12,520 nucleotides of DNA from an uncultured Lysobacteraceae bacterium (GTDB lineage: Bacteria; Pseudomonadota; Gammaproteobacteria; Xanthomonadales; Rhodanobacteraceae), in contig CAMLLF010000037.1 in NCBI GenBank assembly GCA_946480705.1, positions 1-12,520 of the forward strand, in the 5' to 3' direction. This document shows positions 1 to 6,475 of this stretch, piece after piece. The notes beneath the pieces are model-generated. The model had not been told where the DNA came from. It was given only the letters and a program-made list of their open reading frames with translations, and ran no database searches. Both the position numbers and the translations under genes were made by a program. Position 1 is the stretch's first letter. Every line of letters starts with the position of its first letter.

Positions 1-114
1 GGCTCGCTGCGCCGCTACGTCGGCGCGATGAGCCTCGCGCAGATCAGCGGCGTCGGTGCGACGAAGCTCGACAAGTATGGCGAGGCGTTTCTTGCGGTGC
101 TGACGGAGCCGTGA
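1..114 (+). CDS. recQ: ATP-dependent DNA helicase RecQ, C-terminal end (partial)
   Basis: Only the last 37 codons are present, open at the left edge and ending in TGA at 112-114. The visible peptide (MSLAQISGVGATKLDKYG and the following EAFLAVL) matches the end of an HRDC domain, the helix-hairpin-like DNA-binding module that closes RecQ helicases: a G-V-G turn, then K-L-x-x-Y/F-G and a hydrophobic helix. RecQ is a 3'-to-5' helicase acting in recombination and replication-fork repair in the cytoplasm. HRDC domains also occur in RNase D, so the identification rests on a short tail. The fit to RecQ C-termini is good, but the helicase core cannot be seen. A strong hairpin follows about 40 nt after the stop. 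Confidence 0.78.
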   Translation, partial: GSLRRYVGAMSLAQISGVGATKLDKYGEAFLAVLTEP

Positions 115-155
115 TGCCATCGCACACGGGCGAATCTTGGCTTTTCAGCGATGAG

Positions 156-206
156 TGAAGAGGAGTGGGAAGCGCGTGAGCGCCACTCGTTTCTCGCTCC
201 TCTTCA
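156..206 (+). terminator. Long intergenic hairpin at the 3' side of recQ
   Basis: A 51-nt near-palindrome lies between the convergent recQ and SnoaL-like genes. Arms 156-165 (TGAAGAGGAG) and 197-206 (CTCCTCTTCA) pair perfectly. Pairing continues inward from 166/196 to 174/188 with three G-U pairs, skips one mismatch at 175/187, resumes at 176-178 with 184-186, and leaves a 5-nt loop. All three wobble pairs work only in plus-strand RNA, which suggests a role in the recQ transcript (3'-end formation or stability). No clear U-tract follows, so it is not a textbook rho-independent terminator. It could instead be a dispersed REP-like element. Confidence 0.55.
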
Positions 207-266
207 GTCTTCGCTTCATAACGGCGCCATCCGCCACATCGCCAGATTGCCAATCGACAGCGACCG

Positions 267-752
267 TCACGGCTTCGCCGTACTCGGCGGCCGCTTCGGC
301 ATCGCGTTGGCATTGTCCATGTCGGCGGCGATGCGCCAGCTGCCGTCGGCGGCGCGGCGCAGGACCAGCACGAACTTGCCGAAATCCGGCTTGCCGGCGC
401 CGCCGCCGAAGCCGCCGACGACATAGGCCATGTCGCCCGACTCGGCATAGTGGATCGCGCGCAACGCGAGCGGCGAGCCGGCGTTGTTCGCATAGGCCGC
501 GCGGATCGCGACCGCGCCGGTCGCCGGCAGCTGGCCGTTCGGCAGGGCGTAGCCGTCGTGCGTGAACAGCGCGGCGAGGGCTTCGCCGTCCTTGGCGATC
601 CAGGCCTTTTCGTAATCGCGCAGCACGCGCTCGACCGCCGGCGGCAGCGGCACGGACGGCGACGAGGCGACGGGGGCGCGTTCTTCGGCCGCCGCGGCGA
701 CGGAGAAGGCGGCAGCCAGCACGAGGGCACGCACAAACAGAGAGCGGATCAC
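267..752 (-). CDS. Secreted SnoaL-like/DUF4440 (NTF2-fold) protein
   Basis: 161 aa, starting at a GTG codon (750-752) preceded by GGAG at a 7-nt spacing. Residues 1-21 form a classical Sec signal peptide: basic start (MIRSLFVR), hydrophobic core and an Ala-rich cleavage region. The mature part looks like an NTF2/SnoaL fold of the DUF4440 type. It has an N-terminal helix (VLRDYEKAWIAKDGEAL, about 43-59), the F-x-x-D-G-Y segment with PNG (63-72), and a final strand pair ending in LRRAADGSWRIAADMDN (131-147). Such domains bind small ligands or act as isomerases or hydrolases, but the substrate cannot be read from the sequence. The export signal points to the periplasm. It stands alone, convergent with recQ, with about 120 bp of its own upstream DNA. 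Family call likely; function unknown. Confidence 0.75.
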   Translation of the reverse strand: MIRSLFVRALVLAAAFSVAAAAEERAPVASSPSVPLPPAVERVLRDYEKAWIAKDGEALAALFTHDGYALPNGQLPATGAVAIRAAYANNAGSPLALRAIHYAESGDMAYVVGGFGGGAGKPDFGKFVLVLRRAADGSWRIAADMDNANAMPKRPPSTAKP

Positions 753-876
753 GCGAGGACTCCAGAGGGTCGGGTTTGAACGCCTATCGACGTAATACGA
801 TACGCAATCCCGTCACGCGGTCGCCGCACCGTGCGCGACGCGCCGGCCGGCGCGGGCGATCGCCGACGCGCGTGGG

Positions 877-1533
877 CTAGCGGCGATCGCCGCCTTTCCA
901 GCGCTGCAGCACGACGTGCGTCGGCAGGAACACGAGCAGCGGCAGGCCGATACAGAGCAGTGCGAGCCAGGCCCAGCCCGGCATCCAGGTCTGCGCGGCG
1001 GCGTCGCCGAAGCCGTAGACGTAATTGATGTTGACCGGCACGTTCGGATGGGCCGGATCGGGCGGCGGCGCCGGCATGAACAACCGGCAGACCGCGATCA
1101 GCGCCCAGGCCAGCAGCGTCCAGTAGAGGAGCGCGCGCCGGTCGTAGCCCAGGCGGGCGACGAGGAACACGAGCACGAACGGCAGCCAGGCGTGGAACGA
1201 CGACAGGCCGCGCGCGAACAGTGGTATGCCCGGATCGAACATATAGGCCGTCATCGACAGCAGCGGCACGCCAATCCAGCTCAGGAAAAAGTCCAGGCAC
1301 CAGACCGCCTGCGGCACGATGAGCCCGACCGCCGGCATCGAGGCGAGCAGCGGCGATTCGGTCCAGACCGCGACCAGCGTGAAGAACATCGCCACGTCGC
1401 AGAAATACAGGAAATTCGTCGGCCCGTAGGTGATCCAGTAGAACGGCACCATGACGGCCATGAAGGCCGTGAAGGCGAGCTTGAGCGCAAGCGGAACGCG
1501 CTGCATCGGCAGCGTCGCGGCAGTCGTGGACAT
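877..1533 (-). CDS. Uncharacterised polytopic inner-membrane protein
   Basis: 218 aa. I place the start at ATG 1531-1533 because a strong Shine-Dalgarno (GGGGGGAG, 1540-1547) lies 6 nt upstream; the frame stays open 24 codons further without a ribosome site. About six or seven hydrophobic segments are visible (roughly 17-36, 41-57, 63-82, 84-98, 114-128, 134-153 and 186-206). Aromatic and polar residues within or next to them look constrained: FYWITYGPTNFLYFCD (31-46), SSFHAWLP (111-118), NINYVYGFGD (168-177) and FLPTHVVLQRW (202-212). Two histidines (114, 206) sit near membrane faces. I recall similar hypothetical proteins in other bacteria but no assigned function. It is divergent from the mrfAB operon across about 200 bp and is probably transcribed on its own. 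Confidence 0.8.
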   Translation of the reverse strand: MSTTAATLPMQRVPLALKLAFTAFMAVMVPFYWITYGPTNFLYFCDVAMFFTLVAVWTESPLLASMPAVGLIVPQAVWCLDFFLSWIGVPLLSMTAYMFDPGIPLFARGLSSFHAWLPFVLVFLVARLGYDRRALLYWTLLAWALIAVCRLFMPAPPPDPAHPNVPVNINYVYGFGDAAAQTWMPGWAWLALLCIGLPLLVFLPTHVVLQRWKGGDRR

Positions 1534-1731
1534 GACGTTCTCCCCCCGGGGTCGGCGGGATTCTACGGGGCCGCGGGGAACAGTAAATAGGGACTGGCGA
1601 GGCAACCAGGAGCGCGCGGTTCCGCGTCGTCTGGTTCCTGCCTACTCCCGTCCGGCTCTTGTCCGCTCGTCGCAGCCCTTGAGACATGCCGACGCTATAG
1701 CCGCAGCCGGTCTCAATTCCGGATACGCCGC

Positions 1732-4122
1732 ATGTCCACCGACCTTGCCCGCCACATCGCCGACCGTCTGCCGGCTCCGCCCGATCCTGCCCGCCTGCTC
1801 GCGCGTCTCGCACAGCGCTATGCCGATCGCATCACCGGGCAGTTCACGCTGCCGGCGCGGCCGGGCCGCTATGCGGACCTGCCTGCGGATCTGTCGCCGC
1901 AGTTGCGTGCCGCGCTTGCCGCGCGCGGCATCACGCGGCTCTACAGTCATCAGGCCGAGGCCTGGGACTCGGTGCGGCGGGGCGAGCACACCGTCGTCGT
2001 GACGCCGACCGCGTCGGGCAAGACGCTCTGCTACACGCTGCCGGTCGTCGATGCGGCCGTCCGCTCGCGTGCGAAGGCGCTGTACCTGTTTCCGACCAAG
2101 GCGCTCGCGCAGGACCAGGTTGCCGAGCTGCTCGAGCTCAATCGCGCCGGCAACCTCGGTCTGCGCGCCTACACCTTCGACGGCGACACGCCCGGCGATG
2201 CGCGTCAGGCGATACGGCTGCACGGCGACATCGTCGTCAGCAATCCCGACATGCTGCACCAAGGCATGCTGCCGCACCACACGAAGTGGGCGCAGTTCTT
2301 CGAGAACCTGCGCTATGTCGTCATCGACGAAATCCACAGCTATCGCGGCGTGTTCGGTTCGCATCTGGCCAACGTGCTGCGGCGGCTCGCGCGCATCTGC
2401 GCGTTCTACAACGTCAGCCCGACCTTCATCCTGTGCTCGGCGACCATAGGCAACCCGCGCGAGCACGCCGAAGCGCTGATCGGCCAGCGCGTGCACGCGG
2501 TCGCCGAAAGCGGCGCGCCCTGCGGCGAAAAACACGTGCTGCTGTGGAACCCTCCGGTGATCAATCCCGATCTCGGCCTGCGCGCGTCGGCGCGCTCGCA
2601 AATCACGCGCATCGCACGCGCGGCGATCCGCGCGAAACTCAAGGCGCTCGTGTTCGCGCCGTCGCGGCTCATGGTCGAAGTGCTGACGAAGTATCTGAAA
2701 GACGTGTTCGACCACGACCCGCGCAAGCCCGCGCGGATCCACGCCTATCGCGGCGGCTACCTGCCGACCGAGCGCCGCCGCACCGAGCAGCTCATGCGCG
2801 CGGGCAGCATCGACGGGCTCGTCAGCACGTCGGCGCTCGAACTCGGCGTCGACATCGGCGCGCTCGACGTCGTGCTGCTGCAGGGCTATCCGGGTTCCAT
2901 CGCCGCGACCTGGCAGCGCTTCGGCCGCGCGGGGCGGCGCCAGCAGGCCGCGATCGGCGTGCTCGTCGCATCGAGCCAGCCGCTCGACCAGTACATCGTG
3001 CGGCATCCGGAATTCTTTCGGGCCGCGCCGCCGGAACAGGCGCGCATCGCACCCAACCAGCCGCTGATCCTGCTCGATCACATCCGCTGCGCAGCATTCG
3101 AGCTGCCGTTCGTCGACGGCGACCGGTTCGGCGCGATCGAGCCCGATGCCTATCTGCAGGTACTCGCCGAATCCGACGTCGTGCATCGCGAAGGCGCGCG
3201 CTGGGAGTGGATTGCCGATGCGTATCCGGCCAATGCGGTGAATCTGCGCGCGGTCGCCGACGGCAACTTCGTCGTCGTCGACCGCAGCGAAGGCCGGCAG
3301 AACATCATCGCCGAGGTCGACTATTCGAGCGCCGCGCTGACCCTCTACGAAGGCGCGATCCACATGGTGCAGTCGGTGCCCTACCAGGTCGAGAAGCTCG
3401 ACTGGGACGGCCGCAAGGCCTACGTCACTCGTACGCATGTGGACTATTACACCGACGCCATCGACTACACGCGGCTCAAGGTGCTCGAGCGCTTCGACGG
3501 CATGCGCGCCGCCGCCGGCAATGCGTATCTCGGCGAAGTGCACGTCGTGCGCCGCGTGGCCGGCTACAAGAAGATCCGCTACTACACGCACGAAAACATC
3601 GGCTACGGCCCGGTCACGCTGCCCGACCAGGAGCTGCACACGACCGCGCTCTGGTGGCAGCTGCCGCAGGACGCGCTCGATGCGGCGTTCGCATCGCGCC
3701 AGGACGCGCTCGACGGCTTTCTTGGCGCTGCGACAGCGCTGCACACGGTCGCGAGCGTGCGCGTGATGGCCGAAGCGCGCGATCTCATGAAATCGGTCGG
3801 CAGCGGCGACGCGGCTGCCTTCGTCGAGCGCGACCGTCACGGACGCGCGCGATGGCGCAGCGACGAAGGCGGCGTCGATGGCGAGCGCTTCACGCCGACG
3901 GTCTATCTCTACGACAACTACCCGGGCGGCGTGGGCTTGAGCGATCCGCTGTTCCGCCTGCAGGCCGAGCTCGTGCGCGACGCGGCGGCGCTGATCGCCG
4001 CGTGCGCCTGCCGCGCCGGCTGCCCGGCCTGCGTCGGCCCGGTGCTCGCCGTCGACGAAGACGCCGCGCAGACGCCCAAGGCGCACGCCGCGCGCGTGCT
4101 CGCGTTGCTGCATGCCGCATGA
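1732..4122 (+). CDS. mrfA: DEAH-type helicase with DUF1998 domain (MrfA/YprA family)
   Basis: 796 aa, a superfamily 2 helicase. Motifs in order: Q-like YSHQAEAW (71-78), Walker A TPTASGKT (91-98), PTKALAQDQ (121-129), Walker B DEIH (199-202), SAT (236-238), STSALELGVDIG (365-376) and QRFGRAGR (395-402). The C-terminal part is the DUF1998-type region, with four cysteines in C-x-C-x3-C-x2-C spacing (758, 760, 764, 767), the expected metal-binding cluster. In B. subtilis MrfA (YprA) is a 3'-to-5' ATP-dependent helicase that works with MrfB to repair mitomycin C lesions independently of UvrABC; that role is inferred here. The next gene overlaps by 4 bp and encodes the partner, which makes the call strong. 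The first in-frame ATG is used although no good Shine-Dalgarno is visible. A CTATAG hexamer at 1695-1700 could be a -10, without a convincing -35. I saw no LexA-like box. Confidence 0.9.
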   Translation: MSTDLARHIADRLPAPPDPARLLARLAQRYADRITGQFTLPARPGRYADLPADLSPQLRAALAARGITRLYSHQAEAWDSVRRGEHTVVVTPTASGKTLCYTLPVVDAAVRSRAKALYLFPTKALAQDQVAELLELNRAGNLGLRAYTFDGDTPGDARQAIRLHGDIVVSNPDMLHQGMLPHHTKWAQFFENLRYVVIDEIHSYRGVFGSHLANVLRRLARICAFYNVSPTFILCSATIGNPREHAEALIGQRVHAVAESGAPCGEKHVLLWNPPVINPDLGLRASARSQITRIARAAIRAKLKALVFAPSRLMVEVLTKYLKDVFDHDPRKPARIHAYRGGYLPTERRRTEQLMRAGSIDGLVSTSALELGVDIGALDVVLLQGYPGSIAATWQRFGRAGRRQQAAIGVLVASSQPLDQYIVRHPEFFRAAPPEQARIAPNQPLILLDHIRCAAFELPFVDGDRFGAIEPDAYLQVLAESDVVHREGARWEWIADAYPANAVNLRAVADGNFVVVDRSEGRQNIIAEVDYSSAALTLYEGAIHMVQSVPYQVEKLDWDGRKAYVTRTHVDYYTDAIDYTRLKVLERFDGMRAAAGNAYLGEVHVVRRVAGYKKIRYYTHENIGYGPVTLPDQELHTTALWWQLPQDALDAAFASRQDALDGFLGAATALHTVASVRVMAEARDLMKSVGSGDAAAFVERDRHGRARWRSDEGGVDGERFTPTVYLYDNYPGGVGLSDPLFRLQAELVRDAAALIAACACRAGCPACVGPVLAVDEDAAQTPKAHAARVLALLHAA

Positions 4123-5000
4123 GCGCGCTCGCGGACAGATTGCGCCGGCTGCGCGGTCAGGCCGGCGCGACGGAACACGTTCCTGCGCCGGCGGCTGCGG
4201 TGCCGGCGACCGATGCCGAGCCGCCGGCGCTCGCGCTGCAGCGGCTGCGCCGGCTGCTGGCGCTCAGGCCCGTGCGCACCGGCCTGCCGGACGCGTCGGC
4301 GCGACCCGATCTGCCGCTCTGCGGCGAGACACTCGCCGAAGGCGTGCTCGCTGTCGAGCGGCGCTATCCCGTCGCGGCGTCCGCGCCGCTGCTGCCGCCG
4401 CGCTGGCCCGACGGCGAACCCGTCGCGCGCGAGCGGTTCCTTTGCTTCGACACGGAGACGACCGGGCTCGCCGGCGGCAGCGGCACGCGCGCGTTCATGA
4501 TCGGCGCGGCCGACTGGTGCGACGACACGCTGCGCGTGCGGCAGCTCTATCTCACGGCGATGTCCGGCGAGACGGCCATGCTCGAAGCGTTCGCGAGCTG
4601 GCTGCGTCCCGGCACCGTGCTCGTCAGCTACAACGGCCGCAGCTACGACGCGCCGCTGCTGCGCGCGCGCTTCCGGCTGCAGCGGCTATCGGATCCGCTG
4701 CCGGGCTGCGCGCACATCGATCTGCTGCATCCGGTGCGGCGCGCCTATCGCGGCCGCTGGGAAAACTGCCGGCTCGCGACGATCGAGCGTCATCTGCTGC
4801 GCATCGTGCGCGACGACGATCTGCCGGGTTCGGAAGCGCCGGCCGCGTGGCGCAGCTTTTTGCGCGACGGACGCACCACGGCGCTGATGCGCGTGCTCGA
4901 ACACAACCGGCAGGACGTCGTGACGCTCGCGCGGCTGCTGGAGCACCTCGATGAGGCGGCGGAGCCGTCGCGCTGGATGGCAGGCGCTGCCCCAGGCTGA
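4119..5000 (+). CDS. mrfB: DEDD-type exonuclease, RNase H-like (MrfB/YprB family)
   Basis: 293 aa. The ATG at 4119-4121 overlaps the helicase stop (ATGA), so it is probably translated by coupling; no separate ribosome site is visible. Residues 1-105 are Ala/Arg/Pro-rich and poorly conserved in character. The RNase H-like 3'-5' exonuclease core follows. Exo I is FDTETTGLAGG with D111 and E113. Exo II is VSYNGRSYDAPLL with N172 and D177. Exo III is EHNRQDVVTLARLL with H262 and D266. This is the DEDDh set expected for the YprB RNase_H_2 family, so the enzyme should be active. In B. subtilis MrfB is the metal-dependent nuclease of the mitomycin repair pathway and acts after or with the MrfA helicase. 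I see no added TPR repeats; the protein stops about 27 residues after the Exo III aspartate. The same role is inferred here from the paired arrangement. Confidence 0.88.
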   Translation: MSALADRLRRLRGQAGATEHVPAPAAAVPATDAEPPALALQRLRRLLALRPVRTGLPDASARPDLPLCGETLAEGVLAVERRYPVAASAPLLPPRWPDGEPVARERFLCFDTETTGLAGGSGTRAFMIGAADWCDDTLRVRQLYLTAMSGETAMLEAFASWLRPGTVLVSYNGRSYDAPLLRARFRLQRLSDPLPGCAHIDLLHPVRRAYRGRWENCRLATIERHLLRIVRDDDLPGSEAPAAWRSFLRDGRTTALMRVLEHNRQDVVTLARLLEHLDEAAEPSRWMAGAAPG

Positions 5001-5032
5001 GCGCCGCGCCGTCGGCCTTCGGCGCCTGCCGC

Positions 5033-5113
5033 AAAAAAAGACGCCGGCGGCATGCGCACTGCGCGAGCGCTTCGTCCGGTCGCGAAGCCGCCCGTCGTTC
5101 CTCGCCGCCGGCG
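5033..5113 (-). terminator. Possible rho-independent terminator for the 91-aa gene
   Basis: Read on the minus strand, a perfect 10-bp GC stem (5104-5113 with 5042-5051) is followed at once by TC and seven T (5041 down to 5033). The order of stem then U-tract fits a minus-strand terminator. The 52-nt loop is long but contains its own 7-bp hairpin. It lies about 190 nt past the stop of the 91-aa gene. Confidence 0.42.
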
Positions 5114-5228
5114 CGGGGCGAACGCGTCATGCGCAGTCATCGTTTGCGGAGCAAAAAGCGCCAGGACGGGATCGCGGGAGGTGGCGGGCATCCATGCGAC
5201 TGCGCCGCGACCCCATCCAGGCTGGGAA

Positions 5229-5260
5229 ACGCCAGCGCGCCTGCTCGAGCGTGCTGGCGT
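5229..5260 (+). terminator. 12-bp hairpin in the mrfB 3' region
   Basis: Arms ACGCCAGCGCGC (5229-5240) and GCGTGCTGGCGT (5249-5260) pair over 12 bp with one G-U, around an 8-nt loop. The wobble is a pair only in plus-strand RNA, pointing to the mrfAB transcript. No T-run follows on the plus strand; on the minus strand only TTT follows. Terminator or mRNA-stabilising role is uncertain. Confidence 0.4.
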
Positions 5261-5305
5261 GGCCGCGTCGCATTCCGCAACGCCTTTCCGGTGCGGCCGA
5301 TCCGG

Positions 5306-5581
5306 TCAGATGATGCGGCACTGCAGGCCGCAGAGCTGGTCCTCGTGAAGCGCGTCGGCGACGTGGCGCCAGGTCATGCCCGGCTCGAGTTCGCCGCGGT
5401 AGAGCTCGCTGTCGATCTCGATCTCGAACGTCGGCCACTCGTCGCGCGGCGTCGGCACCTGACGCACGCGGTAGTGGCCCTGCGGCATCGCCTCGAAAAG
5501 GATGTTCAACAGGGTCTCGCGTGCCAGGTCCGGTTCCTGGTTGATCGCGACCGATCGCATGCTGGTCCAGTTGAAGCCCAT
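5306..5581 (-). CDS. Small hypothetical protein, 91 aa
   Basis: 91 aa, starting at ATG 5579-5581 with GGAGA 6 nt upstream; the frame is open further upstream but without a ribosome site, so the short start is preferred. The product is soluble and mildly acidic, with no signal peptide or membrane segment. It begins MGFNWTSMRS, has a helical stretch (LARETLLNILFEAM, 19-32), then a strand-rich middle (YRVRQVPTPRDEWPTFEIEI, 37-56), and ends in a short helix with two cysteines (C84, C88). I do not recognise the family. Codon use and the ribosome site support a real gene. It is divergent from the response-regulator gene and shares with it an upstream region carrying two palindromic sites, so the two may be co-regulated. 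Confidence 0.65.
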   Translation of the reverse strand: MGFNWTSMRSVAINQEPDLARETLLNILFEAMPQGHYRVRQVPTPRDEWPTFEIEIDSELYRGELEPGMTWRHVADALHEDQLCGLQCRII

Positions 5582-5691
5582 GGCATTTCTCCGCCGGCCG
5601 TCACCGTGGGTATCAATGTAGCCAACTGCGAGTTTGTGTCCGCACGGGGTTTCCACTAGGCGCCAAAAGGGATTCGGCCCAGCGCGGCATC

Positions 5692-5715
5692 GATTGTGAT
5701 GCGCATCACTCAATC
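5692..5715. promoter_or_regulatory. CRP/Clp-like palindromic site
   Basis: TGTGA (5695-5699), six bases, then TCACT (5706-5710) match the CRP-family consensus TGTGA-N6-TCACA in 9 of 10 positions. The core GTGATGCGCATCAC (5696-5709) is a perfect palindrome, flanked by GATTG (5692-5696) and CAATC (5711-5715). In Xanthomonadales the homologue Clp binds this type of site. FNR-type TTGAT-N4-ATCAA matches at 8 of 10 positions. The site is about 110-120 bp from the start codons of both divergent genes. Confidence 0.5.
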
Positions 5716-5750
5716 CGTACGGCAGCGCTTGGCTGCAGCACATCCATTCG

Positions 5751-5775
5751 TTGACGTATTCACGACGTACGTCAA
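5751..5775. promoter_or_regulatory. Perfect 8-bp inverted repeat, likely operator/promoter of the response regulator
   Basis: TTGACGTA (5751-5758) and TACGTCAA (5768-5775) are exact reverse complements with 9 bp between them. The right part also contains the palindrome GACGTACGTC (5764-5773). TTGACG could double as a -35; the best -10 at 18-bp spacing is only AAGCAT (5775-5780). It lies 55 bp before the response-regulator start. It looks like an operator for a dimeric regulator that overlaps the promoter. Confidence 0.4.
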
Positions 5776-5829
5776 AGCATGTTTAGCGGACTAGACGTTA
5801 CCGACGGCAGCGATGATGGCGAGGCGCAC

Positions 5830-6252
5830 ATGAGCGACACCGTTCCGTGGGTTGGCGGAACCACCGTCGTCGTCGACGACAACGCGGCGTCCGCGGCAAT
5901 GCTCGCGGAGTTCCTGCGGCTCATCGGGCACTGCTCGGAAGTGCTGCCGGTGACGACGGTCGAGGCCGTTGCCGACGCGATTCTCGCGCGTTCCCCGGAT
6001 ATCGCGTTCCTCGATCTGAGCCTGGCTGGGATCGACGGGCGCGAGATCGCTTCGGCGCTGCGAGCCGGCGGAAGTCGGACGCATCTGATCGCGATCACCG
6101 GATTCGGCCGGCCCGAAGATATCGAAAGCACGCGTCGGGCCGGTTTCGACGAGCACTGGGTCAAGCCGCTCGACATCGACCGCGTCGAGCGCTTCATGGC
6201 GGCGGCGCCGCGTCGCGTGTCCGAGCCGTCGGCGGGCGAGTCTGTCGAGTAA
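5830..6252 (+). CDS. Single-domain response regulator (receiver)
   Basis: 140 aa from ATG 5830, chosen because GAGG (5821-5824) lies just upstream; an ATG 17 codons earlier has no ribosome site. The whole protein is one CheY-like receiver: acidic pair D16/D17 in VVVDDN, phospho-acceptor D62 in FLDLSLAGIDG, switch threonine T90 in AITGFG, and K112 in VKPLD. All phosphorylation residues are present, so it should be active. No DNA-binding or enzymatic output domain follows; the last 20 residues are a loose tail. Receivers with AGFDEHWVKPLD are typical of the C-terminal receivers of hybrid histidine kinases, so it may pass phosphate in a relay or act by protein contact. No kinase is adjacent, but a hybrid kinase lies at the right end of the window. 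Upstream palindromes suggest dedicated transcriptional control. Confidence 0.85.
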   Translation: MSDTVPWVGGTTVVVDDNAASAAMLAEFLRLIGHCSEVLPVTTVEAVADAILARSPDIAFLDLSLAGIDGREIASALRAGGSRTHLIAITGFGRPEDIESTRRAGFDEHWVKPLDIDRVERFMAAAPRRVSEPSAGESVE

Positions 6253-6333
6253 ACATACGTAATCGTATATTTGTGTCTTCTCGGGTCGTCCGTCTTGGAT
6301 ACGCATAAGAACGTACTGTTGCGACTCCGAATT

Positions 6334-6357
6334 TCGGCGTAGCGGCCGGCTTTTTTT
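6334..6357 (+). terminator. Weak rho-independent terminator candidate after the response regulator
   Basis: A short stem TCGGC/GCCGG (6334-6338 with 6345-6349, one U-G) with a 6-nt loop is followed by C and seven T (6351-6357). A further TCGCG-T6-CGCGA hairpin follows (6357-6372). The orientation fits the receiver gene that ends about 80 bp upstream. The stem is short, so the call is tentative. Confidence 0.4.
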
Positions 6358-6475
6358 CGCGTTTTTTCGCGACTTCTGACGGCTTGTGCCCGCCGCCCGT
6401 GAGGTAAAACCCCAATTGCCGCGCCGGCGATGCGGGGCACTAATGTCATGGCGAGCGACGAACAGGGAAGCCGTG

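Larger units (their letters stand above)
5001..5305. other. Non-coding interval between convergent mrfB and the 91-aa gene
   Basis: I see no credible gene in these 305 bp. Open frames here are Arg/Ala/Pro-rich by-products of GC bias and lack ribosome sites or family features. The interval holds several inverted repeats: a 6-bp stem at 5006-5011/5020-5025, a 10-bp stem at 5042-5051/5104-5113 enclosing a 7-bp hairpin (5069-5075/5082-5088), an A7 run at 5033-5039, and a 12-bp stem at 5229-5240/5249-5260. The likely role is transcription termination from both sides. Confidence 0.6.

Noticed and set aside
1534..1731. SOS/LexA operator before mrfA
   Set aside because: I looked for LexA-type palindromes and saw none; the aaccag/ctggtt inverted repeat (1604-1609/1631-1636) is too short and unlike LexA boxes.
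749..1813. 354-codon minus-strand frame over the membrane-protein gene
   Set aside because: Out of frame with the hydrophobic protein and spans the divergent promoter; low-complexity product.
1642..4113. 823-codon open frame on the minus strand opposite mrfA
   Set aside because: It mirrors the helicase gene; its product is Arg/Ala/Val-rich low-complexity sequence with no family features, a by-product of high-GC codon use.
2286..4118. Plus-strand frame that would extend mrfB far upstream across mrfA
   Set aside because: Upstream of 4119 the translation is Arg-rich out-of-frame helicase sequence. The ATGA overlap with mrfA gives the natural start.
5001..5305. Small protein genes in the mrfB 3' interval
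   Set aside because: Open frames are Arg/Ala-rich, lack ribosome sites, and overlap the hairpins.
5779..5829. 17-codon N-terminal extension of the response regulator
   Set aside because: No ribosome site before ATG 5779, and it would overlap the likely promoter; GAGG precedes ATG 5830.
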